Below, piece by piece: positions 27,729 through 36,415 of a DNA stretch of 54,529 nt. The notes under the pieces were generated by a model, which was given only the letters and a program-made list of their open reading frames with translations, searched no databases and had not been told where the DNA came from. The first letter of the stretch is position 1, and each line of letters opens with the position of its first letter. Origin of the DNA: Vibrio sp. UBA2441. GTDB lineage: Bacteria > Pseudomonadota > Gammaproteobacteria > Enterobacterales > Vibrionaceae. Where the stretch lies: positions 1-54,529 of the forward strand of contig DDQN01000042.1 in assembly GCA_002342685.1 (NCBI GenBank). The letters run 5' to 3'. Made by a program: the position numbers and the translations under genes.

Positions 27729-28357
27729 ATTTTTCAAATGTGCTAATTCTAGCTCCACACACAGATGATGGAGAAATTGGAGCTGGGGGATTTGTTGCAC
27801 GTTTAATCGAAAGCGGCGCTGCCGTCCAGTATTTAGCTTTTTCAGCTTGTGAAGACTCTGTGCCACTTGGTTTTGAGCGTGATGTGTTGAGAAAAGAGGT
27901 TTTAGTTGCAACGAAGTGCTTGGGAATTAGCTCTGAAGATGTTAAAGTTTTAGATTTTCCAGTCAGAAATTTTAATGTTCATCGGCAGGAGATTCTTGAA
28001 GAGTTGATACGAGTTAGGAAAAAAACTAATTTTGACTTGGTATTGACACCGAGTTCATTTGACCTTCATCAAGACCACAAGGTTATTTATGAAGAGTCTA
28101 TCCGTGCTTTTAAAAATACGACCATGCTAGGATATGAATTGATATGGAATAACCTTGAAGTCAATAACAGATGCTTCGTAGGGCTTTCTGAATCTAACTT
28201 GAAATGCAAGATAGACGCAATATCTCAATACGACTCTCAATCTGGCCGAGCTTATGTTTCGGCTGAGTTTGTCAGGTCGTTAGCTGTGATGCGTGGAGTG
28301 CAAACAAATAAAAGATTTGCTGAATCTTATGAGGTAATTAGATGGCATTTGAACTAA
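27725..28357 (+). CDS. PIG-L family sugar N-deacetylase
   Basis: PIG-L/LmbE enzymes are zinc N-deacetylases of GlcNAc-type substrates. The 210-residue protein has LAPHTDDGEIGAGG at 9-22 (the zinc and catalytic Asp motif; the usual PHPDD is PHTDD here) and LHQDHK near 115, the second zinc site. There is no signal peptide, so it acts in the cytosol. AAGGA lies seven bases before ATG 27725. It overlaps the LpxD-like acyltransferase gene by 16 bases, which strongly suggests removal of an N-acetyl group and replacement with another acyl group. Confidence 0.85.
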   Translation: MNFSNVLILAPHTDDGEIGAGGFVARLIESGAAVQYLAFSACEDSVPLGFERDVLRKEVLVATKCLGISSEDVKVLDFPVRNFNVHRQEILEELIRVRKKTNFDLVLTPSSFDLHQDHKVIYEESIRAFKNTTMLGYELIWNNLEVNNRCFVGLSESNLKCKIDAISQYDSQSGRAYVSAEFVRSLAVMRGVQTNKRFAESYEVIRWHLN

Positions 28358-29187
28358 AAAAACCTATTAGTTTGTCTAAATTGGCACACTCTTTAGAGTT
28401 AAAAATTAATGAAAACTCAGACAATAACTCTTTAATATTTGGAGTGTGCCAATTTAGTGAGCGTGTTGAAAACTATCTTACATTTTCATCATCAAATGAG
28501 CGTTCCTCTAGTCTAATAATAGCTAATAATATCGAAGCGGACATTCACTCTTCAAACCCTAGAAAGGACTTTATCAGAGCACTAGATTTTTTAACGGATA
28601 GAGTTGGATTTACTAATAGTGATCAAAAAAGCACAATAAGTGAAACAGCTATCATAGGTAAAAATGTTACAATTGGTAGTAACTGTGTGATAGGTGATGA
28701 TGTAGTTATCGAAGATAATACGGTGATACATGATAATGTATCAGTAGGAAAGGGAACTCTCATTCGCTCAAATTCATCAATTGGTGGAGATGGTTTTGGC
28801 TTTGAACGACTCGAAGGTGATGTCCCTATGCGTTTTGCACATCTGGGGGGAGTAGTGATTGGTCAGAACTCCGAGGTAGGATCCTGTACGGCTATCGCGA
28901 AAGGAACTTTATCTGATACAATAGTTGGCGATAATGTGAAAATTGATAACTGTGTGCATATTGCGCACAATTGTGCCATAGGGGATAACACATATATTAT
29001 AGCTAGCGCCTCAATATGCGGTGGCGTAAGAATTGGCAGGAATTGCTGGATTGCTCCAAACACAACAATACACCAAAAAGTGTTTATTGGTGATAATGTA
29101 ACTACAGGCCTCGGATCTATTATTCTAAGAGATGTAGAGTCTTTTTCTACAGTTGCATCACTTCCGGCAAGGGTTATATCTAAATAA
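28342..29187 (+). CDS. LpxD-like left-handed beta-helix N-acyltransferase
   Basis: This 281-residue protein has a mixed N-terminal domain (1-95) followed by hexapeptide repeats (about 100-270), as in LpxD. IDNCVHIAHNCAIGDNTYI retains the LpxD catalytic His (His209), and GGDGFGFER near 148-156 matches the LpxD acyl/ACP region. LpxD moves 3-hydroxyacyl groups from ACP to an amino sugar. The gene is shorter than lpxD (about 340) and is not in a lipid A gene set, so it is probably a specialised O-antigen N-acyltransferase. The neighbouring PIG-L deacetylase and an ACP gene 1.8 kb downstream support this. Confidence 0.82.
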   Translation: MAFELKKPISLSKLAHSLELKINENSDNNSLIFGVCQFSERVENYLTFSSSNERSSSLIIANNIEADIHSSNPRKDFIRALDFLTDRVGFTNSDQKSTISETAIIGKNVTIGSNCVIGDDVVIEDNTVIHDNVSVGKGTLIRSNSSIGGDGFGFERLEGDVPMRFAHLGGVVIGQNSEVGSCTAIAKGTLSDTIVGDNVKIDNCVHIAHNCAIGDNTYIIASASICGGVRIGRNCWIAPNTTIHQKVFIGDNVTTGLGSIILRDVESFSTVASLPARVISK

Positions 29188-29188
29188 C

Positions 29189-30406
29189 ATGAAGGTATGG
29201 TACTTAAATCACTATTGTGGTTCTATTGAGCATCCACAAGAAGGGCGGGCTTATTTCTTGGGAAGAGAAGTGGTTAAAAATAACATTAGCTTTACTGTTA
29301 TTTGTTCTTCATTTCATCATTTACTAAAAACTGAGTATGTCGAGCCTAAAAACAGAATAACCTCTAGAGTAATAGAAGGTATTAATTTTCATTGGATTAA
29401 GACCAAAAGATATGAAGGTAATGGACTAGGGCGATTTAAAAACATGCTGTCTTATTCTATAAAATTACTCGAATTTTTAAAAAAAGATATTGAATCTCCG
29501 GATGTGATAATCTGTTCTTCTGTGCACCCATATCATATATTTTCTGCATATATATTGAGTAAATGGTATAAGTCCAAGTTGGTCTTTGAAGTTAGGGATA
29601 TATGGCCCTTGTCGCTTCACTACCTTCTTAATGTCAATAAAAGTCATCCATTATATGTTGTAACCAAACTTTTTGAGATGTTTTCATATAAGGCTTCAGA
29701 TGGAATAATCACATTATTACCTTCAGCCAACGAACATATTCGGACATATACGAGAGATGATAAGCCTTTACTTTATTTGCCAAACGGGTCAAGTGATTCT
29801 GTTAGATGGAGTGAATTATCTGATCTGGATGCAGAGCTGATTGAATTGAAAAAGAAGTACAGAAGGCTTGTTTTTCATACTGGGAGTATCGGCATACCTA
29901 ACGGGGTCAACTTGTTAGTAGAAGCAGCTAATAGTATAAGTGATCGTGAAGATGTAGGGTTTGTTATTATCGGGAAAGGTTCAGAGCTTGAAAACCTCAA
30001 GAACTCGGTAATTAGCGAGCATATATTCTTCTACCCACCAGTTAGAAAAAATCAGGTACAAGCTGTATTACGTTTTGCTGATATAACATTCTGTGGATCT
30101 AAGTATCTACCTGAGCTATATACATTTGGAGTTAGCCCCAATAAGATATTTGATTATATGCTCTCAGCGAAGCCTATTGCCTTTGCCGTTGATGCTCCAT
30201 TAAATCCCGTTAGATCTAGCAATTGTGGTCTGTGTTGTAGCGCAGATGGTACACAAGTCGTGTCTATGATTGAAAGCCTTTGTAGTATGTCTGATGAGCG
30301 TTTGAATGAGCTCGGTCTAAATGGGCGTAATTACTTAAACTCGGAACATGACTTTTCAGTTCTTGCCGAAAGATTTAACCACTTTATTAAGGGGTTGCTT
30401 ACATGA
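29189..30406 (+). CDS. WbuB-like GT4 glycosyltransferase
   Basis: This GT-B protein of 405 residues starts MKVWYLNHYCGSIEHPQEGR, the WbuB/WbjE-like pattern with PxxGR. EVRDIWPLSLHYLL near 135-150 is strongly typical of that branch, and SPNKIFDYMLSAKPI is the donor site. Members often add an acetamido-deoxy sugar as second residue onto the sugar placed by a small PglC-type transferase, which is the very next gene. I start at ATG 29189; an upstream in-frame extension overlaps the previous gene. Donor unknown. Confidence 0.83.
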   Translation: MKVWYLNHYCGSIEHPQEGRAYFLGREVVKNNISFTVICSSFHHLLKTEYVEPKNRITSRVIEGINFHWIKTKRYEGNGLGRFKNMLSYSIKLLEFLKKDIESPDVIICSSVHPYHIFSAYILSKWYKSKLVFEVRDIWPLSLHYLLNVNKSHPLYVVTKLFEMFSYKASDGIITLLPSANEHIRTYTRDDKPLLYLPNGSSDSVRWSELSDLDAELIELKKKYRRLVFHTGSIGIPNGVNLLVEAANSISDREDVGFVIIGKGSELENLKNSVISEHIFFYPPVRKNQVQAVLRFADITFCGSKYLPELYTFGVSPNKIFDYMLSAKPIAFAVDAPLNPVRSSNCGLCCSADGTQVVSMIESLCSMSDERLNELGLNGRNYLNSEHDFSVLAERFNHFIKGLLT

Positions 30407-30419
30407 TGAGGAATGATTT

Positions 30420-31031
30420 ATGAAACGATTAGTAGATACTTTACTAATTATAATGTTTGCCCCATTGATATTACCTGTCGTAATGATTTTGGCGCTACTG
30501 GTTAAAGTAAAACTTGGCGGTCCTGTATTTTTTGTTCAAGAGCGTCCCGGTTTAAATGAACAAGTCTTTCGAATGGTTAAGTTTAGGAGTATGACTAATG
30601 AAACTGATGATAGAGGAAGATTATTAGCAGACGAAGTGCGTCTTACTAAGTTTGGACGCTTCCTTCGCAGCACTAGTTTAGACGAGTTACCAGAGTTTTG
30701 GAATGTGATACGTGGAGAAATGAGTTTGGTGGGGCCAAGACCATTGCTTGTCGAGTACTTAGCACTGTACAATTCAGAACAGGCCCAGAGGCATAATGTC
30801 CGTCCTGGTATAACTGGTTGGGCACAGATTAATGGTCGTAATGCTCTTAGTTGGGATGACAAATTCAAGTTAGATACATGGTATGTTAACAATAGAACTT
30901 TATTTTTAGATTTTAAGATTTTGTTGTTGACATTTAATAAGGTATTTAATAGGGAGGGGGTCTCATCTGATGTTCATGCGACAATGTCACCATTTTGTGG
31001 AAACCTTAATAAAGGAGAGAAAAGTGAGTAA
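30420..31031 (+). CDS. PglC-like initiating phosphoglycosyl transferase
   Basis: This is a small monotopic phosphoglycosyl transferase of 203 residues. KRLVDTLLIIMFAPLILPVV forms the re-entrant membrane helix, followed by VQERPGLN and MVKFRSM. The catalytic Asp-Glu pair lies in TSLDELPEFWNVIRGEMSL, followed by VGPRPLL. PglC transfers a UDP-diacetamidobacillosamine-type sugar phosphate to undecaprenyl phosphate. PglD-, PglE- and PglF-like genes downstream support this donor. The last eight bases overlap the ACP gene. The tail beyond residue 185 is variable. Confidence 0.9.
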   Translation: MKRLVDTLLIIMFAPLILPVVMILALLVKVKLGGPVFFVQERPGLNEQVFRMVKFRSMTNETDDRGRLLADEVRLTKFGRFLRSTSLDELPEFWNVIRGEMSLVGPRPLLVEYLALYNSEQAQRHNVRPGITGWAQINGRNALSWDDKFKLDTWYVNNRTLFLDFKILLLTFNKVFNREGVSSDVHATMSPFCGNLNKGEKSE

Positions 31032-31263
31032 TATAGAAAAACTTACCGAAGCTTTTGTTACATCTTTAGGTATTAATAGAGAGGACGTTATTGATACGTT
31101 AAAATATAACAGTATTAGTCAATGGGATTCGATTGCTCACATGACTTTAGTTGCTGAACTAGAAGCTGTTTTTGATGTTATGTTAGATACAGATCAAATT
31201 ATTGATATGAGCTCTGTATCTAAAGCAAAGGAAATCCTAGTAACTCACGGTGTAGAGTTTTAG
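31024..31263 (+). CDS. Acyl carrier protein
   Basis: This is a 79-residue acidic protein. QWDSIAHMTLVAELEAVF carries Ser36 in the Asp-Ser-Ile/Leu motif, the phosphopantetheine site. VMLDTDQIIDMSSVSKAKEI is the usual ACP helix III region. GTG 31024 follows AAGGAGAGA by four to six bases and is the clear start, inside the end of the PglC-like gene. It is not the fatty-acid ACP (no fab genes nearby); it probably carries the acyl group handled by the LuxE/LuxC/SDR/ligase genes downstream. A stem-loop follows its stop. Confidence 0.88.
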   Translation: MSNIEKLTEAFVTSLGINREDVIDTLKYNSISQWDSIAHMTLVAELEAVFDVMLDTDQIIDMSSVSKAKEILVTHGVEF

Positions 31264-31268
31264 ATAAT

Positions 31269-31295
31269 AGCGCGGTGCGCCGCGCTTTTATTTTT
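31269..31295 (+). terminator. Terminator-like hairpin inside the operon, after the ACP gene
   Basis: AGCGCGG (31269-31275), loop TGCG and CCGCGCT (31280-31286) form a perfect seven-base-pair stem, followed by TTTATTTTT. It has the form of an intrinsic terminator. The operon continues 26 bases later, so it may attenuate expression of the acyl cassette, with RfaH allowing read-through. Confidence 0.75.
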
Positions 31296-31320
31296 CTTTC
31301 AAAGAATAATAGGTCGAATA

Positions 31321-32379
31321 ATGGCATCTTCAGTAGATAAATTACTTACTCTTGGTGATCCATACTTGCTTGAACGCCATGAAAAACAAGCAGTATTACG
31401 TCCAGCGCTTCAAGAGTTGGACGTACTCCATCAAGATAATTGCGTGGAATATAATAAGATTACTTCCGCTAACGGTGATAGGACAACCTACTTACCTGTT
31501 AGACTTTTCAAACTATTAGAATTAAAAAGTGTTAGCGAAGACGAAGTATTTAAAACACTAACATCGTCAGGAACGACATCTCAAGTAGTATCAAAGATAT
31601 TTTTAGATTCAGCTACTGCACGTGATCAAACTCGAGTATTAGTGCACATCATGCAGTCTTTTTTGGGTAAGAAACGGTTGCCTATGTTGATTATTGACCA
31701 TCCGTCGGTAGTTAAAAGTCGTGAGAGCTTTTCAGCTAGAGGTGCTGGTATCTTGGGGCTATCTAACTTTGGTAGAAACCATACCTACGCACTCAATGAT
31801 GATATGAGTATTAATTATGAGGTTATCGAAAAATTTCTAACTGATCATGATGGTGAAGACATATTCTTATTTGGTTTTACATTTATGGTTTGGCAATATT
31901 TTCTCCAAAAAGTGAAGCTTGATGGAAGAAAGTTAAATTTGAACAACGGTATCTTAGTTCATAGTGGGGGATGGAAGAAACTCCAAGATGTCGCTGTCGA
32001 TAACACAACTTTTAAAGGAGAGTTAAACAAGTACTGTGGTATTTCCAAAGTTCACAACTTTTATGGTATGGTTGAACAGGTCGGTTCAATCTTCGTTGAG
32101 TGTGAGTGTGGGCACTTACACTGTCCTAATTTTGCTGATATTCATTTCTTGAATATACGTACAGGAAAGCCAGTTCCTAATTCTAAACCAGGTGTTATAG
32201 CTGTAGAGTCACTGTTACCTAAAAGCTACCCCGGTCACCGGTTGTTGACTGAAGATATGGGATATCTTATTGGTGAAGATGATTGCTCATGTGGTAGAAA
32301 AGGTAAGTACTTTGCTGTAACTGGTCGGTTACCTAAAGCAGAGTTAAGAGGCTGTAGTGATACTCATGAGAAGAAATGA
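31321..32379 (+). CDS. LuxE/PaaK-like acyl-protein synthetase
   Basis: This 352-residue protein belongs to the adenylate-forming LuxE branch. TSSGTTSQ (81-88) is the phosphate-binding loop, and FYGMVEQVGSIFVECECGH carries the central motif. Two cysteine pairs (CECGHLHC and DDCSCGR) resemble the zinc-like sites of PaaK/LuxE relatives. LuxE activates a fatty acid and passes the acyl group to the reductase. Here the next gene is a LuxC-like reductase, overlapping by four bases. In V. cholerae O1 RfbN, as I recall it, LuxE- and LuxC-like parts are one polypeptide; here they are split. Confidence 0.85.
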   Translation: MASSVDKLLTLGDPYLLERHEKQAVLRPALQELDVLHQDNCVEYNKITSANGDRTTYLPVRLFKLLELKSVSEDEVFKTLTSSGTTSQVVSKIFLDSATARDQTRVLVHIMQSFLGKKRLPMLIIDHPSVVKSRESFSARGAGILGLSNFGRNHTYALNDDMSINYEVIEKFLTDHDGEDIFLFGFTFMVWQYFLQKVKLDGRKLNLNNGILVHSGGWKKLQDVAVDNTTFKGELNKYCGISKVHNFYGMVEQVGSIFVECECGHLHCPNFADIHFLNIRTGKPVPNSKPGVIAVESLLPKSYPGHRLLTEDMGYLIGEDDCSCGRKGKYFAVTGRLPKAELRGCSDTHEKK

Positions 32380-33605
32380 TGATAGATAAAAGAATCTCTT
32401 TTTTTACCCAAGAACATGATGTTTTGGAATACATTTTAGGTGTTTATGAAAATGATGTGCCTTTTTCTGAACAAATAGTTGACTTTATATCTGGCTTTTC
32501 TAAGGAGCTATTAAAATCTCCGAAAGCACGTGTTCATCCAGATTTAGTAGCCTTAGGCTATTGGATGAGAAAAAGTAATTTACTCCGTATGGAGGAGCAG
32601 TTTAGCTCGAGAGAGATTGAGGATGTAAAATTTGTTCCACGGGGGAGAGTTATTCACTTCGCTCCGTCAAATGTAGATACAATTTTTATTTACTCTCTTT
32701 TTATTTCCCTATTGGTCGGAAACAAAAATATTGTACGAATTTCCTCAAAAGAATCTGAGCAGAAAAGTATCATAATCGATACTATTAATGCTCTTCTTGA
32801 TAAAGATTGTTTTTCAAGGGTAAAGAAATCTTTATGTATAATTACATATCCGCATGCAAAAGAAATAACTGATAGTTTATGTTCTGATATCGATCTTAGA
32901 GTTATCTGGGGTGGTGATGCGAGCGTTTCAAGTATTTCATCTAGTCCTATAAAAGGCACTGCTAACGATATCAAGTTTTCAGATAAATATTCCATCTGTC
33001 TGCTCGATGCGGCAGCTTTAACCATATTAGATCAGACGGCTTTTGACGATTTAGCAAAAAACTTTGTTAATGACTCTTTTTGGTTTAACCAACAAGGTTG
33101 CTCATCACCAAGAAGCGTATTCTGGTTAAATAAACGAGGCCATGAGTCTCTCATTGAAAAATTCTGGGAGCATGTAGAAAAAATAGCTGAATCTATGTTT
33201 GGTGATTCTCTAGAAGATGCTGACATTGTTAACAAAAGAGTGGTGGAGGCTCTAGTCTGTGTTGAGTCGGATGTGATGCACGTATTAAATTCACAAGCAA
33301 TGATTAGTCGTATTCAGTGCAATGACTTGAGTGAGCATTACAAGATTAAATCTTTACATTGTGGTGGAGGCCTATTTTATGAGTATTCGGTTGGATCTAT
33401 TTCTGAGTTGAAACCAATTGTCGACAGAAAATTACAAACATTGAGTTATTTTGTGGCCGATAAACGACAGCTGAAAGATGAGCTAATGAGCCATGCTATT
33501 TATCCAGATCGTGTTGTTAAAGTTGGTCAGGCACTAGACTTTTCTTATGTTTGGGATGGTTATGACTTGTTTGATGCTATGACGAGAAAAGTCAATTTTG
33601 CTTGA
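32376..33605 (+). CDS. LuxC-like acyl thioester reductase
   Basis: The 409-residue protein matches the acyl-CoA reductase (LuxC) family, which reduces a thioester to aldehyde with NADPH through an enzyme-bound Cys. It has VIHFAPSNVDT near 92-102, LLVGNKNIVRIS, VIWGGDAS near 177-183 and the catalytic Cys242 in FWFNQQGCSSPRSVFW. There is no luxA/luxB, so light emission is not implied. With ACP, LuxE-like and SDR partners it may produce an aldehyde or hydroxyacyl precursor. The start is ATG 32376 or 32379, overlapping the LuxE-like stop. Confidence 0.87.
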   Translation: MMIDKRISFFTQEHDVLEYILGVYENDVPFSEQIVDFISGFSKELLKSPKARVHPDLVALGYWMRKSNLLRMEEQFSSREIEDVKFVPRGRVIHFAPSNVDTIFIYSLFISLLVGNKNIVRISSKESEQKSIIIDTINALLDKDCFSRVKKSLCIITYPHAKEITDSLCSDIDLRVIWGGDASVSSISSSPIKGTANDIKFSDKYSICLLDAAALTILDQTAFDDLAKNFVNDSFWFNQQGCSSPRSVFWLNKRGHESLIEKFWEHVEKIAESMFGDSLEDADIVNKRVVEALVCVESDVMHVLNSQAMISRIQCNDLSEHYKIKSLHCGGGLFYEYSVGSISELKPIVDRKLQTLSYFVADKRQLKDELMSHAIYPDRVVKVGQALDFSYVWDGYDLFDAMTRKVNFA

Positions 33606-33617
33606 TAAGGTAGTATT

Positions 33618-34265
33618 TTGAAGAAGATCGTTTTTGTTGGTGGTGGCGGTTTTTTCCTAGAGCTGTTCGAATATATAGTCTCCGATATAAATAATGGAAC
33701 CCTTAGTGAATTAGAGATTAAAGGCTTTTTATCTGATTTTGAGGACACCGATAGAGAATATTGTCATTTTTTAGGTAAGGTAGACAACTATCAACCTAAT
33801 GATGACGATGTTTTCGTTATTGCTATTGGAAATGTTTTAGCGAGAAAACGTATATTTGAAAAGTTAAAAGCGCGTGGCGCTGTTTTTTTAACTTATATTC
33901 ATCCGTCATCACAGGTTTTCCATAGGACATTAGTTGGTGAGGGCGTAATAATTTGCCCCAATGTCATCATAAACGCATATGCTGTAATCGAAGAAAATGC
34001 GTGTATCAACGTTTTTTCTAGTGTTGGTCATGAGGCCGTTGTAGGTAAGCACTCGGTTTTATCCCCATACACCTCTTTAAGTGGAAAGTCTGTACTCGGT
34101 AGTGGTTGTTTTGTTGGTTCAAGGGTAACGCTTTTCCCAAGTGTGGTGATTGGTGACGAGTGTACCATCGATGCTCACACTGTGGTAAAAAGTTCCGTAG
34201 AGAACCGTCAGATATTGTCGGAGAAACGAACGTTCGTTTCTCTTAAAAATCGTTTTTTGAGGTAA
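33618..34265 (+). CDS. PglD-like sugar N-acyltransferase
   Basis: An N-terminal Rossmann-like PglD_N domain (MKKIVFVGGGGFFLEL) is followed by a left-handed beta-helix, 215 residues in all. SSVGHEAVVGKHS contains His138, matching the catalytic base of PglD, which acetylates the 4-amino group of UDP-4-amino sugars. The start is a TTG with AAGG seven bases before. In this operon it sits between the LuxC-like reductase and the SDR, where V. cholerae O1 has RfbO, so the acyl donor may be the cassette product on ACP or CoA rather than acetyl-CoA. Confidence 0.85.
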   Translation: MKKIVFVGGGGFFLELFEYIVSDINNGTLSELEIKGFLSDFEDTDREYCHFLGKVDNYQPNDDDVFVIAIGNVLARKRIFEKLKARGAVFLTYIHPSSQVFHRTLVGEGVIICPNVIINAYAVIEENACINVFSSVGHEAVVGKHSVLSPYTSLSGKSVLGSGCFVGSRVTLFPSVVIGDECTIDAHTVVKSSVENRQILSEKRTFVSLKNRFLR

Positions 34266-34271
34266 AGAATA

Positions 34272-35012
34272 ATGTTGTTGAAAGATAAAGTTGCTTTAGT
34301 TACCGGTGGGACGCGTGGCATAGGGCTGTCAACAGTCGAAAGGTTTTGCGAAGAAGGTGCCAAGGTATTTATTAATGGGCGCAACCTAGAGTTAACGGCG
34401 ACAATTTCTAACGAGCTTAATGAAAAAGGATATGACACAGAGCCTCTTTGTTTTAATGTTGCGGATGAAACTGAAGTCAAAATGGCATTTAGGGAAATGT
34501 ATAAGAAAACTAAACGCTTAGATATATTGGTTAACAATGCTGGAATACTTGATGATGCCCTAATTGGAATGGTGTCAAAGCAACAAATCGAAACTACATT
34601 CGCTACTAATACTTATTCTGTTTTATATACTTGTCAGTATGCGTCACGTTTGATGGCACGTAATAACTCTGGTTCAATTGTTAACGTGGCTTCAATTATT
34701 GGGACTAATGGAAACTCTGGGCAAGCTGTTTACAGTGCTTCTAAGGCTGCAGTTATTGGTATTACAAAATCTCTCGCAAAGGAACTGGCTAACCAGAATA
34801 TTAGAGTAAACTCCATTGCTCCGGGATTTATTGATACAGATATGGCTTCCTCTATTCCTGAAGATAAGTATTCAGAGCGCCTTAATTCTATAGCAATGGG
34901 TAGAATAGGGAACCCTAGAGAGGTTGCCAATGCTAGTTTATTGCTTGCATCGGATTATTCATCTTACATCACCGGGCAAGTGCTTGGTGTTGATGGAGGA
35001 ATGTTGATCTAA
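34272..35012 (+). CDS. FabG-like short-chain dehydrogenase/reductase
   Basis: This is a classical SDR of 246 residues. LVTGGTRGIGLST is the cofactor loop, LVNNAGILDD follows near 85-95, and the Ser-Tyr-Lys triad is VNVASIIG...YSASKAAVIG. IAPGFIDTDM and GQVLGVDGGM are FabG-like. FabG reduces 3-oxoacyl-ACP; beside a dedicated ACP this enzyme may set a hydroxyl on the acyl group. It may replace the iron alcohol dehydrogenase RfbM of the V. cholerae O1 cassette. It shares one base with the ligase gene. Confidence 0.87.
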   Translation: MLLKDKVALVTGGTRGIGLSTVERFCEEGAKVFINGRNLELTATISNELNEKGYDTEPLCFNVADETEVKMAFREMYKKTKRLDILVNNAGILDDALIGMVSKQQIETTFATNTYSVLYTCQYASRLMARNNSGSIVNVASIIGTNGNSGQAVYSASKAAVIGITKSLAKELANQNIRVNSIAPGFIDTDMASSIPEDKYSERLNSIAMGRIGNPREVANASLLLASDYSSYITGQVLGVDGGMLI

Positions 35013-36415
35013 TGAATCCGGCACAAAAAAACGAACCGTTCTGGTTATTATCTAACTACAATGATCCTGACTCCAAGGTTGCTATTTTAGAAGATGGTTC
35101 GGTGGTAGATAAGGAACGTCTTATCATGGACATCGAGTCTGTCGGTCAAGCGTTTCCAGAGCAAAGGAAATTGTTTTTGCTCAAAGTATCAAATAATTAC
35201 GATAGTTTGGTTGATTATTTAGCTTGTTTGAGGTTCGGTCAACCTTTTATATTAATTGATGAAAATGTTGAAGCTCAACTGTTAGATAGTATGATAAGTA
35301 TATATGAACCAAATTACTTGTTGCACAAAGGTGGTTTAAATAAGCTTTCTGAGCGTTCTCATTCGTTAAATGATGAACTAGCAATGCTTTTGTCAACTTC
35401 TGGTACCACTGGTTCTCCAAAGCTTGTAAGGCTGTCATATAACAATATTGCATCCAATTCTTTTTCTATTTGCGAGTATTTAGGTATTAGAGATAGCGAC
35501 ACTGCTATTATGACGCTCCCAATGAGTTATTCTTATGGTCTATCGATTATAAATACTCATCTTCAGATGGGGGCCGTTGTCGTTGTCAACTCTGATAGCA
35601 TTATTAGTAGAGAGTTTTGGAAGCGAGTCCAGGACTATAATGTTAATACCTTCGCGGGTGTGCCTTTTACCTTTCAAATGCTTAGGAAGTTAGGTTACAA
35701 GAGATTTAATTCTTCTTCAATTCGATATTTAACTCAAGCAGGAGGAAAGCTTGATGTTGAGACCCTATCTTACTTTATGGAAGAATGTGAAGCATTAGGT
35801 CAATCTTTTGTTGTTATGTACGGACAAACAGAAGCTTCTCCAAGAATTAGCTACCTCCCTCCTGAGAGTTTGAACGATAAATTGGGCTCTATCGGTGTTG
35901 CGATACCTGAGGGGGAGTTATTTTTGACGGATACAAGGGGGAATCTGATTTTAGAAGCCGGAGTGGAAGGCGAAATATGCTATTCAGGCCCCAACGTAAT
36001 GCTTGGTTATGCGACCAAACCGGTAGATTTTTCTCTGGGGAATACGCAGTCTGGTAGATTGGAAACTGGTGACATTGGCTACTTTGATAAAGACTGCTTT
36101 TTTTTCATCACAGGCCGCGCGAAACGGTTTATTAAATTGTTTGGTTTAAGGCTAAGTTTAGATGCAATAGATGACTGGTTTGCAACTTCTTCAATTCAAG
36201 CAGTTGCTACTGGGAACGATGATAAGTTAATTATATGTATTGAAGATGGTTGTGACTACTCTGAAAATAAAGTAATAGAAAAAGTTTCTACTACCTTTAA
36301 GATTAATCAAAACTTTGTTCAAACTAGGATGTTGAAAAGCATTCCAAGGAAAAACGGCGGAAAGGTTGATTTTAAACAACTGTCAATTCTTTTGGGTAAG
36401 GAGGGGGCTTGTTAA
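35012..36415 (+). CDS. AMP-forming acyl ligase (ANL superfamily)
   Basis: This adenylate-forming enzyme has 467 residues. LLSTSGTTGSPKLVRLSYNN near 126-145 is the P-loop motif, and VMYGQTEASPRISYL and LETGDIGYFDKD are core motifs. GRAKRFIKLFGLRLS forms the hinge, and the C-terminal RKNGGKVDFKQL contains the likely catalytic lysine. It would activate a short carboxylic acid and load CoA or the ACP. Length and context match RfbL of V. cholerae O1. Its last bases contain the ribosome site of the next gene. Confidence 0.85.
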   Translation: MNPAQKNEPFWLLSNYNDPDSKVAILEDGSVVDKERLIMDIESVGQAFPEQRKLFLLKVSNNYDSLVDYLACLRFGQPFILIDENVEAQLLDSMISIYEPNYLLHKGGLNKLSERSHSLNDELAMLLSTSGTTGSPKLVRLSYNNIASNSFSICEYLGIRDSDTAIMTLPMSYSYGLSIINTHLQMGAVVVVNSDSIISREFWKRVQDYNVNTFAGVPFTFQMLRKLGYKRFNSSSIRYLTQAGGKLDVETLSYFMEECEALGQSFVVMYGQTEASPRISYLPPESLNDKLGSIGVAIPEGELFLTDTRGNLILEAGVEGEICYSGPNVMLGYATKPVDFSLGNTQSGRLETGDIGYFDKDCFFFITGRAKRFIKLFGLRLSLDAIDDWFATSSIQAVATGNDDKLIICIEDGCDYSENKVIEKVSTTFKINQNFVQTRMLKSIPRKNGGKVDFKQLSILLGKEGAC